Made by a program: the position numbers and the translations under genes
Source: Litorilituus sp.
GTDB lineage: Bacteria > Pseudomonadota > Gammaproteobacteria > Enterobacterales > Alteromonadaceae
Length of the DNA: 44,673 bases
Direction of reading: 5' to 3'
NCBI GenBank assembly: GCA_030754235.1
Contig: JASMAS010000029.1
Coordinates: 1 to 44,673 of the forward strand
Part shown: piece after piece, positions 33,875-41,297 of the stretch
Layout of the letters: each line of letters begins with the position of its first letter
Position numbering within the stretch: the stretch's first letter is position 1
Notes under the pieces: model-generated
What the model was told of the DNA's origin: nothing
What the model saw: the letters and a program-made list of their open reading frames with translations, nothing else
The model's database searches: none

Positions 33875-36706
33875 TTATTTCTTTTCAAGTAGCGGTTTTA
33901 AAAAGTGCGCTGTATGCGATGTGTCATGCTGCGCCACTTGCTCAGGCGTGCCTGTAACTAATATCTCGCCACCCCCGGAGCCACCTTCTGGGCCTAGGTC
34001 AATAATCCAGTCGGCAGTTTTTATCACATCTAAGTTGTGCTCAATGACCACTATAGTATTGCCATGATCGCGCAGACGATGAATAACATGCAGTAATTGC
34101 TTGATATCGTGAAAATGCAAACCTGTGGTGGGCTCATCTAAGATATATAGGGTTTTACCTGTATCACGTTTAGATAATTCTTTAGACAGCTTTACCCGTT
34201 GCGCTTCACCACCTGAAAGGGTAGTCGCAGATTGTCCAAGCTTGATATAACTTAAGCCAACATCCATTAAGGTTTGTAATTTACGTTTTACTGCGGGGAT
34301 GGCATTAAAAAAGTCAAAAGCATCTTCGATAGTCATATCTAACACTTGGTGAATATTTTTACCTTTGTATAATACTTCTAAGGTTTCACGGTTATATCGA
34401 TGACTTTTACAGACATCACATGGCACATAGACGTCAGGTAAAAAGTGCATTTCTACTTTGATCACGCCATCGCCTTGACAGGCTTCACATCGACCGCCTT
34501 TAACATTAAAACTAAAGCGACCTGGTTTATACCCGCGCGATCGAGATTCTTGGGTAGCGGCAAAAATATCACGAATAGCTGTAAATATTCCCGTATAAGT
34601 CGCTGGGTTTGAACGAGGCGTGCGACCGATGGGGCTTTGATCAATATCGATAACTTTATCAAGGTGCTCTAAGCCATTGATGCTCTGATAAGGAGCCGGC
34701 TCTTGGGTGGTTGCGCCATTAAGCTCAATATGAGCCAATTTATACAAGGTATCGTTAATTAATGTTGATTTGCCTGAGCCGGAAACACCGGTAATACAAG
34801 TCATTAAGCCATTAGGAATTACTAAGTCAACATCTTTTAAGTTATTGCCACTTGCCCCTATTAGTTCAACAACGCTCTTCTTATTAAAAGGGTGACGTTT
34901 TTTAGGGGTTTCAATTTCTTCAACGCCACAGAGGTATTTTCCGGTAAGTGAGTCTTCACATGCTAAGATATCATCTACTTTACCTTGGGCGATAATTTCA
35001 CCACCATGTACGCCTGCACCTGGGCCAATATCAATAACAAAATCAGCGGCACGAATAGCATCTTCGTCATGTTCAACCACAATGACGGTATTACCCAAGT
35101 CACGTAAATGAATCAGGGTGCTGAGTAAACGTTCATTGTCACGTTGATGTAAACCGATAGATGGCTCATCAAGTACATACATCACACCCACTAAACCAGC
35201 ACCAATTTGGCTGGCTAAGCGAATACGTTGTGCTTCACCACCAGAAAGTGTGTCGGCACTACGTGAGAGATTTAAATAATTTAAGCCAACATTGACTAAA
35301 AAGCCTAAACGGTCATTAATTTCTTTGAGAATTTTTTCTGCTATTTGGCCGCGTTGTCCGGTTAAGTTTAATCCTTGAAAAAAGGCGAGGGCATCGGCAA
35401 TGGCAAATTCTGCGATAGTAGGTAATGGAGTATTGTCGATAAAGACATTGCGCGCTTCAAGACGTAAACGGCTTCCATTACAATCAGGGCAATGCTGGCT
35501 ATTTAAGTACTTAGATAACTCTTCACGCACCGCGTTTGATTCAGTTTCTTTATAGCGACGTTGCATGTTATTTAAAATACCTTCAAAGGGATGTTTTCGT
35601 ATAACTACATCACCTCTGTCGTTCATGTATTTAAATTCTATTTCTTGTTTTCCACTGCCTTTAAGGATAACTTGCTGTGCTTCTTTACTCAGGCTGTTAA
35701 AAGGCTTGTTTACCTCAAAACCATAATGTTCTGCTAGTGCTTGTAGCATTTGAAAATAGTAAAAATTGCGTTTATCCCAACCACGCACTGCACCACCTGC
35801 AAGACTTAATTCATCATTGGCAATAACACGCTTTTCATCAAAAAACTGTTGAATACCTAAACCATCACAAGTTTTACAAGCACCTGCCGGGTTATTGAAT
35901 GAAAAAAGTCTTGGCTCTAACTCTTGCATACTATAGCCGCAATGGGGGCAGGCAAAATTAGCAGAAAAAAGCAATTCCTCGCGATCTGGCTCGTCCATAA
36001 AAGCAACTTTGGCCGTGCCAGCAGTCAAACCCAATGCAGTTTCAAAAGATTCTGCTAAGCGCAGCTGAACATCATCTCGCACTTTTAAGCGATCAACCAC
36101 CACTTCTATTGTGTGTTTTTTGTGAAGCTCTAGGGTTGGTGGATCAGATAAATCGCAGACATCACCATCAATACGAGCGCGAATAAAACCCTGTGCAGCT
36201 AGGTTATCCAATAACTTTACGTGCTCCCCCTTACGGTTCTGTAAAACAGGGGCAAGCAGCATCACTTTGCTACCCTCTTCAAGCTCTAATACTTTATCAA
36301 CCATTTGCGAAATGGTTTGTGCGGCTAACGGACTGCTGTGAGTTGGGCAGCGGGGCTCACCAACACGAGCATATAATAAGCGCAAATAATCGTATATTTC
36401 TGTGATAGTGCCCACGGTTGAACGTGGATTATGAGAAGTTGATTTTTGCTCGATTGATATGGCTGGCGATAACCCTTCAATGTGGTCAACATCCGGCTTT
36501 TCCATTAAAGATAAAAACTGACGAGCATAGGCTGAAAGCGACTCTACGTAGCGACGCTGGCCTTCAGCATACAAAGTATCAAAAGCGAGAGAAGATTTTC
36601 CTGAGCCAGATAAGCCAGTGATCACCACGAGTTTGTCGCGGGGAATCTCTAACGAGATGTTTTTCAGGTTATGGGTACGAGCCCCTCTTACTTCAATACT
36701 TTTCAT
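33875..36706 (-). CDS. uvrA: Excinuclease ABC subunit A
   Basis: UvrA finds bulky DNA lesions and loads UvrB in nucleotide excision repair. At 943 residues it has the full length, with two ABC ATPase modules: Walker [20 protein letters not shown] and [17 protein letters not shown], and two LSGGEAQR signatures. The zinc-binding Cys sets are intact (CPHCGYSM with [27 protein letters not shown] with [10 protein letters not shown]). In many proteobacteria it is LexA-controlled, but I find no CTG-N10-CAG box in the 376 bases upstream. A 17-bp palindrome is found there instead. Confidence 0.98.
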   Translation of the reverse strand: MKSIEVRGARTHNLKNISLEIPRDKLVVITGLSGSGKSSLAFDTLYAEGQRRYVESLSAYARQFLSLMEKPDVDHIEGLSPAISIEQKSTSHNPRSTVGTITEIYDYLRLLYARVGEPRCPTHSSPLAAQTISQMVDKVLELEEGSKVMLLAPVLQNRKGEHVKLLDNLAAQGFIRARIDGDVCDLSDPPTLELHKKHTIEVVVDRLKVRDDVQLRLAESFETALGLTAGTAKVAFMDEPDREELLFSANFACPHCGYSMQELEPRLFSFNNPAGACKTCDGLGIQQFFDEKRVIANDELSLAGGAVRGWDKRNFYYFQMLQALAEHYGFEVNKPFNSLSKEAQQVILKGSGKQEIEFKYMNDRGDVVIRKHPFEGILNNMQRRYKETESNAVREELSKYLNSQHCPDCNGSRLRLEARNVFIDNTPLPTIAEFAIADALAFFQGLNLTGQRGQIAEKILKEINDRLGFLVNVGLNYLNLSRSADTLSGGEAQRIRLASQIGAGLVGVMYVLDEPSIGLHQRDNERLLSTLIHLRDLGNTVIVVEHDEDAIRAADFVIDIGPGAGVHGGEIIAQGKVDDILACEDSLTGKYLCGVEEIETPKKRHPFNKKSVVELIGASGNNLKDVDLVIPNGLMTCITGVSGSGKSTLINDTLYKLAHIELNGATTQEPAPYQSINGLEHLDKVIDIDQSPIGRTPRSNPATYTGIFTAIRDIFAATQESRSRGYKPGRFSFNVKGGRCEACQGDGVIKVEMHFLPDVYVPCDVCKSHRYNRETLEVLYKGKNIHQVLDMTIEDAFDFFNAIPAVKRKLQTLMDVGLSYIKLGQSATTLSGGEAQRVKLSKELSKRDTGKTLYILDEPTTGLHFHDIKQLLHVIHRLRDHGNTIVVIEHNLDVIKTADWIIDLGPEGGSGGGEILVTGTPEQVAQHDTSHTAHFLKPLLEKK

Positions 36707-37082
36707 TTCTTTTTTACCAAGCTACAAAATCACAGCCGAGTATTATGTCATAATACATCGTGATATTCAGTGTTATCAGTGCTTTTATTTTATTCATTTT
36801 GACAAAAGAATAACCTTTATCTTCAATCCATACCTTGCCTTTATAGCTTTTAACTCTCAGAAAGTGAACAATAAATTTATGTACTTGATATAGGTGTAAA
36901 TAGGCAGTCTAGGGCCAAAATAATTGCGTGGGCATTAAGCCAATTTTTAATAGATTAATTGCCACAGTATTAGTGATGTGACGAACGGTATTTAATTGAT
37001 ACTAATGAGTTATTTATACACTTATTTTTTTGTTATTCATTGCATGCTAAACTAGTGTGGTATTTATTTCCTTAAAGCTTGA
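36707..37082. other. 376-base divergent region between uvrA and yajR
   Basis: No gene is supported. The plus strand contains no CTG triplet in this stretch, so a canonical LexA box (CTG-N10-CAG) is excluded. A 17-bp palindrome lies at 36740-36756. The yajR promoter should be within the AT-rich end of the region (37000-37075), but no unambiguous -35/-10 pair stands out. Confidence 0.6.
36740..36756. promoter_or_regulatory. 17-bp palindrome upstream of uvrA
   Basis: GTATTATG-T-CATAATAC, perfect 8-bp arms around one base, 34-50 bases upstream of the uvrA start. Its minus-strand half contains CATAAT, which could be a -10, so a bound protein would block uvrA transcription. Regulator unknown. Confidence 0.45.
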
Positions 37083-38489
37083 GTGAAAAGTTCCATGAGT
37101 GTTTCAGGTTTAAACCGTATAGAAAAAAAAGCGGCATTTTCGCTTGCCAGTGTTTTTGGTGTGCGTATGTTAGGGCTTTTTATGATTTTGCCCGTATTTG
37201 CTATTTATGGTGAACAACTTACAGGTTATAGCCCGCTTTGGCTTGGTATTGCTATTGGTGCTTATGGTTTAACACAAGCATTATTGCAAATTCCTATGGG
37301 CATGTTATCTGACAAATTTGGACGAAAACCTGTGATATTAGCAGGCTTGTCCATTTTTTTGCTCGGTAGTGTGATTGCTGCGCTTTCTACCAGTATTTAC
37401 GGCGTGGTTTTAGGGCGTTCACTACAGGGGATGGGCGCTATAGCCAGCGCAATTTTAGCTCTTGCGGCAGATATCACGCGTGAAGAGCAACGTCCCAAAG
37501 TGATGGCGACCATTGGCATGTTTATCGGTTTGTCATTTACTTTTGCCATGATTTTAGGGCCTATTGTGGCTGATGCCTTTGGCTTAAGTGGGCTTTTTTG
37601 GTTTACGGCTTTGTTAACCATTGTGGCGATGTTAATGATCCAGTTTATGGTGCCTTATTCGGTAAACAAAGCACCGCGCGGCGACAATGTTGCGCTACCT
37701 GAGCAAATAAGTAAGCTGATTCGACACTCTCAGTTGGCACGGTTAAACTGGGGTGTGTTTATTTTACATATGGCATTAACAGCTTGTTTTGTTACTTTAC
37801 CTAAGCAATTTGTAGCGAGTGGTTTACGCCTTGAAAACCATTGGCAAATATACTTACCTACTCTGTTAGGTTCTTTCTTTTTAATGGTACCTTTTATGAT
37901 TGTTGCCATAAAAAAGCAAAAAGAAAAACCCATGTTTAGCGCCGCGGTTGCTTTGTTAACAGGCGCATTGTTTTTACTCTGGATTTTACCAAGCTCTTTT
38001 GGAAGTTTGGTATTTACTATTGTATTGTTTTTTACTGCTTTTAATTATTTAGAAGCAACCATGCCGTCTATTTTATCGCGTATTGCTCCTGCAGGTGTAA
38101 AAGGGACTGTTATGGGCATCTATTCTAGTAGTCAATTTTTAGGCGCTTTTGTTGGTGGTCTTTTAGGTGGAGCTATTGCTAGCAAGTATGGTGAGCAAGC
38201 TATCTTTTTAGCGATGGCGTTAATCTGCCTTATGTGGCTATACTTAACCTTTAGTATGCAAAAACTGAAAAAGTCAAAGAGTTTCAGTTTTACCACGACG
38301 ATAGATTGCGAAGAAAAAGCCGATGAAGTGGTTGAGGTATTAATTAATATGCCAGGAGTTATTGAAGCAACCTTAGTTAATGATGAGGGTGGAGATAACT
38401 TATTAGAAAAAAATGTTGCCATTGCTTACTTGAAAGTTGATGAGAAAACTGTGGATCTTCAGGCTGTTAAATCTTTATTACAAAGTTAA
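37083..38489 (+). CDS. yajR: YajR-type MFS transporter with C-terminal ferredoxin-like domain
   Basis: A 468-residue major facilitator transporter with about 12 helices and motif A in GMLSDKFGRKPVILAG, starting ...GVRMLGLFMILPVFAIYGEQ as YajR does. After the last helix a cytoplasmic YAM-type ferredoxin-like domain spans about residues 400-468 (CEEKADEVVEVLINMPGVIE...VAIAYLKVDEKTVD), the feature that sets YajR apart from other MFS proteins. The substrate is unknown; it should be a proton-driven exporter. The start shown is GTG; an ATG at 37095 is four codons later. It is divergent from uvrA, as in other gammaproteobacteria, but is not followed by ssb. Confidence 0.87.
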   Translation: MKSSMSVSGLNRIEKKAAFSLASVFGVRMLGLFMILPVFAIYGEQLTGYSPLWLGIAIGAYGLTQALLQIPMGMLSDKFGRKPVILAGLSIFLLGSVIAALSTSIYGVVLGRSLQGMGAIASAILALAADITREEQRPKVMATIGMFIGLSFTFAMILGPIVADAFGLSGLFWFTALLTIVAMLMIQFMVPYSVNKAPRGDNVALPEQISKLIRHSQLARLNWGVFILHMALTACFVTLPKQFVASGLRLENHWQIYLPTLLGSFFLMVPFMIVAIKKQKEKPMFSAAVALLTGALFLLWILPSSFGSLVFTIVLFFTAFNYLEATMPSILSRIAPAGVKGTVMGIYSSSQFLGAFVGGLLGGAIASKYGEQAIFLAMALICLMWLYLTFSMQKLKKSKSFSFTTTIDCEEKADEVVEVLINMPGVIEATLVNDEGGDNLLEKNVAIAYLKVDEKTVDLQAVKSLLQS

Positions 38490-38508
38490 TACGCGAGGTT
38501 TATATTCA

Positions 38509-38964
38509 ATGTTTCCATTAAAAACTATTTCGAGGCTAAAACTATTGGCTATTGTCGCCAGAATCAATTTTTTTAAATCGCTAACGATAGCTGAGCGAGA
38601 ACACTTACTTGATACGGCAATTTGTTACAAGTGCCATAAAGATCAATTTGTACAAAATGAAGAGGATCTTAATCGCAATTTTTATATCGTTTTATCTGGA
38701 AAAATTGCCATTACTAAAAAAGAAAGTGATAAAATAGTAGGCTATGTGTCAGTAGGTGAGTTTATTGGCGAAAGTAGCTTTATTAATAAATGTAGAAAAA
38801 GTGCCTCGGCAAAAGCGGTCGAAGATTCAATTATTTTATGTATAGACCAAGATGCTTTGCGTGATTTACCTGCTAAATTTCGAGATAAGTGTAAAGACGC
38901 CATTATTGAAGGTATGGCAAGTAGAATTGTTTATTTAACCAACCAAATTCAAGAGCTTTCTTAG
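38509..38964 (+). CDS. Stand-alone cyclic-nucleotide-binding domain protein
   Basis: A 151-residue protein made of one cNMP-binding beta-roll: FKSLTIAEREHLLDTAICYK, then NFYIVLSGKIAITKKESDKI, GYVSVGEFIGESSFINKCRK and SASAKAVEDSIILCIDQDAL. The phosphate-binding cassette GEFIGESSFI...RKSASAKA resembles FGE-x-AL...RSA, but whether it binds cAMP is not certain. There is no helix-turn-helix, so it is not a Crp-type regulator by itself. The ATG follows a GAGG sequence; an upstream in-frame ATG at 38437 lies inside yajR and is unlikely. It starts 19 bases after yajR and may share its transcript. Confidence 0.82.
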   Translation: MFPLKTISRLKLLAIVARINFFKSLTIAEREHLLDTAICYKCHKDQFVQNEEDLNRNFYIVLSGKIAITKKESDKIVGYVSVGEFIGESSFINKCRKSASAKAVEDSIILCIDQDALRDLPAKFRDKCKDAIIEGMASRIVYLTNQIQELS

Positions 38965-39023
38965 CTTTCATCACCCGCCTTTGAAGTGTAAATGCTGTTC
39001 ATGCATGAGTGGATTAAAAATAG

Positions 39024-39206
39024 GCACTTTACCTTAAACTAGCCCCATCTTCTTGTAAAACCTCTCTTGTTGGTGATGCGATTGTACCATTATTACCAGG
39101 AATACTTACCGACAGCTTAGGTATTCAACTTGCATTCATTTACCTTTATTTTGTTATCTTTATATCGTTTTTTATGGGATTAAAGACTCTAGATTTTGAG
39201 GAGTAA
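39024..39206 (+). pseudogene. Remnant of a FucP/NagP-type sugar MFS transporter (C-terminus only)
   Basis: An open stretch of 60 codons with no start codon, preceded by a TAG at 39021. From 39069 it reads VGDAIVPLLPGILTDSLGIQ, then LAFIYLYFVIFISFFMGLKT and a LDFEE end. This is the C-terminal end of glucose/galactose/fucose-permease-like MFS transporters, whose usual form is VGGAI(V/I)P-x-LQG-x-(L/I)AD-x-(I/L)GIQ-x-(S/A)FI followed by a last helix and FGLK. The other 350 or so residues are gone. It lies next to a live sugar symporter gene, so the locus seems to have lost or swapped a transporter. Confidence 0.7.
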
Positions 39207-39488
39207 TATGTACCTTATAAGGCGAATAAAAGGTCGGATTTCCTAGCTAAATTTACTCAGGTTTAAGGGGGATGTGCAAACGAATAATGACTAGCATGGA
39301 GTCGAGCTTTTCTTTTAGAAGGGTTTTGACCACTTCATCGTTTTTATCAGTCTATCTCACCGCTTTTGTATTGAGTTATTTGTATATCCATATAGTGTCT
39401 TTTATTGACCAAACTAAATGTTACTGACGCAATTAAGCATAAAAATAGTCAATGTAATAGCATTCATTAAGTTAATAACGGAATAAAG
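39207..39488. other. Intergenic region before the GPH symporter gene
   Basis: No well supported gene. A 46-codon ATG ORF at 39287-39427 (MTSMESSFSFRRVLTTSSFL, then a hydrophobic stretch) has no ribosome site within reach and no recognised family, so I do not call it. The 3' end should hold the symporter promoter; GGAATAAAG just before its ATG is the ribosome site. Confidence 0.4.
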
Positions 39489-40994
39489 ATGGACCAACAT
39501 ATAGAGACCAGTAATAGTGATAAAATTTCTTTTATTCAAAAGTTCATTTATGGCTTAGGGGCATTTGTTAATAATTTATTAGGTGCAGCAATTGGCACTA
39601 TGACTATCGTGCTAAATTTGGGTTTAGGCATGAATCCTGCCTTAGTTGGGCTGTTAGGTTCTTTACCTCGCCTAATCGATGCTTTTACCGACCCGCTAAT
39701 GGGCTATATTTCTGATCATACTAAATCTAAGTGGGGTAGACGTCGCCCGTATATATTCCTTGGCGCCATTCTTGCGGCTATTTCTTTTGCTTTATTGTGG
39801 CAACTACCTAGAGATCAGAGTGAAGATTTTTACTTTTGGTTCTTTTTAATGGGTTCTATGTTCTTTTATTTGGCCTATACCATGTTTGCAACGCCTTGGG
39901 TTGCTTTGGGCTATGAGCTAACACCGGATTACCATGAACGAACTCGCATCATGGCCGTTCAAAATTTTATGGGGCAATTTGCTTGGTTAGTTGCACCTTG
40001 GTTTTTACTCTTCATGCAAAATGAAACGCTTTTCAACGATATGATAGAAGGCGCAGGGTGGTTGGCAATTATCATCGCTATATTTACCGTTTGTATCGGT
40101 ATTTTACCGGCGCTTTTCCTGGTTGAGCGTCATATGCCAGTGCCTTCGTCACAACAAGACTCTATAAGCAAAACAAAGTCCTCAAAAAAAACCAGCATAG
40201 CTGCGTCAATGTTAGATTTTTTCAAAGGCTTTTTAATTACCATTAAATTTAAACCTTTTCTGAGTTTATGCGGAGCAACCTTCTTAGTTTTTAATGGTTT
40301 TATGATGGTTTCTGCGTTTCAAAGCTATGTCATTATTTATTATGTCTTTGGGGGCGATCAAGCGTTAGGGGCTGAATATGTTGGTTGGGCTGGTACAGTC
40401 TCATTTGTTGCCACATCCGTTGCTATTTTTATCGTTACTAAGCTATCGTCAATGTTTGGCAAGCGCAAAGCCTTCTTTATTACTATCGCTATCTCTATTT
40501 TCGGCTATGCCTTGAAATGGGTTTGTTTTACGCCAGAAAATCCACTGTTAGTGCTTGTTCCTCCGATGTTTTTTGCCTTTGGTTTAGGCGGATTATTCAC
40601 CTTGATGGGTTCGATGGTTGCCGATGTTTGTGACCTAGATGAACTTGAAACAGGGGAGCGACGTGAAGGCATGTTTGGCTCAATCTATTGGTGGGTAGTT
40701 AAACTGGGCTTAGCACTTGCCCTCGCTGCGGGTGGCTTATTGCTTAATGCGACAGGCTTTGATGTGGCACTAGAAGGAGCCCAGTCAGCCGAGACCTTAT
40801 TCTATATGCGTTTAGTCGATGTACTTGTACCTGTACTGTGTTCAGTGATGGCGATTATATTGGTTGCTACTTACCCGATTACAGAACAAATGGCGCTTGA
40901 GGTACGTGAGAAACTTGAACAACGACGTGGAAAAATGGTTGTAGATGACGATGATACTAGTCCTGAGAATAATGCTGAAACCGTGCTTGATTAA
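39489..40994 (+). CDS. GPH-family sugar:cation symporter (MelB-like)
   Basis: A 501-residue inner-membrane transporter with about 12 helices of the glycoside-pentoside-hexuronide:cation symporter family. Family motifs are LPRLIDAFTDPLMGYISDHT, SKWGRRRPYIFLGAILAAIS, the FATPWVALGYELTPDYHERT stretch in the first half, and MVADVCDLDELETGERREGM in the second half, which is typical of marine polysaccharide-locus members. The substrate is inferred to be a mono- or oligosaccharide, probably from a beta-glucan given the neighbours. It is convergent with the TonB-dependent receptor gene and ends in its own terminator. Confidence 0.9.
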   Translation: MDQHIETSNSDKISFIQKFIYGLGAFVNNLLGAAIGTMTIVLNLGLGMNPALVGLLGSLPRLIDAFTDPLMGYISDHTKSKWGRRRPYIFLGAILAAISFALLWQLPRDQSEDFYFWFFLMGSMFFYLAYTMFATPWVALGYELTPDYHERTRIMAVQNFMGQFAWLVAPWFLLFMQNETLFNDMIEGAGWLAIIIAIFTVCIGILPALFLVERHMPVPSSQQDSISKTKSSKKTSIAASMLDFFKGFLITIKFKPFLSLCGATFLVFNGFMMVSAFQSYVIIYYVFGGDQALGAEYVGWAGTVSFVATSVAIFIVTKLSSMFGKRKAFFITIAISIFGYALKWVCFTPENPLLVLVPPMFFAFGLGGLFTLMGSMVADVCDLDELETGERREGMFGSIYWWVVKLGLALALAAGGLLLNATGFDVALEGAQSAETLFYMRLVDVLVPVLCSVMAIILVATYPITEQMALEVREKLEQRRGKMVVDDDDTSPENNAETVLD

Positions 40995-41031
40995 CACTTT
41001 TCACTAAATTCAATAGAGTTTCATAATCGAT

Positions 41032-41063
41032 GGAAGGTCTTGATATAGACCTTCCTTTTTTTT
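41032..41063 (+). terminator. Rho-independent terminator of the GPH symporter
   Basis: GGAAGGTCT (41032-41040) pairs perfectly with AGACCTTCC (41047-41055) around TGATAT and is followed by eight T. Confidence 0.93.
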
Positions 41064-41177
41064 GCCTGTATTTTAGCCTTCTGATGATTATTAAAGCCTT
41101 TTTACACTGAGACAACCCGCTTGTTCTGAACGCGAAGGGAATAGTTGAAGGGGTCACAAAACGCTTCATTGGTGAGG

Positions 41178-41195
41178 TCAAGTTCAAGTTCAAGT
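41178..41195. repeat. Three tandem copies of TCAAGT
   Basis: The hexamer TCAAGT occurs three times in a row between two terminators. It lies in non-coding sequence; no function is apparent. Confidence 0.5.
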
Positions 41196-41242
41196 GAAAA
41201 ATATCACAAGGACTCAGTAGAGGTAGCAAGGAATTTAGGCAT

Positions 41243-41270
41243 AAAAAAGCGCTTCCTAACAGGAAGCGCC
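41243..41270 (-). terminator. Rho-independent terminator of the TonB-dependent receptor
   Basis: GCGCTTCCT (41249-41257) pairs with AGGAAGCGC (41261-41269) around AAC. Six A at 41243-41248 give the T-run on the minus strand. It lies 28 bases after the receptor stop. Confidence 0.92.
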
Positions 41271-41297
41271 TTTTGATTTTAAGGCTAATAAACTAGG

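Noticed and set aside
33326..36706. A hidden defence or mobile system in the uvrA/acetyltransferase region
   Set aside because: All proteins there are standard housekeeping families, with no nuclease, reverse transcriptase, toxin or integrase features and no change in composition.
38437..38508. Upstream ATG for the cNMP-binding protein, inside yajR
   Set aside because: It would overlap yajR by 53 bases and add a non-family N-terminus; the ATG at 38509 has a GAGG ribosome site.
39287..39427. 46-residue ORF with a hydrophobic stretch before the GPH symporter
   Set aside because: No ribosome site at proper distance, no known family and it sits next to decayed sequence; kept only as a remark in the intergenic entry.
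41178..41195. TCAAGT triplicate as the start of a CRISPR-like or regulatory repeat array
   Set aside because: Only three contiguous hexamers with no spacers and nothing similar nearby; probably slippage in non-coding sequence.
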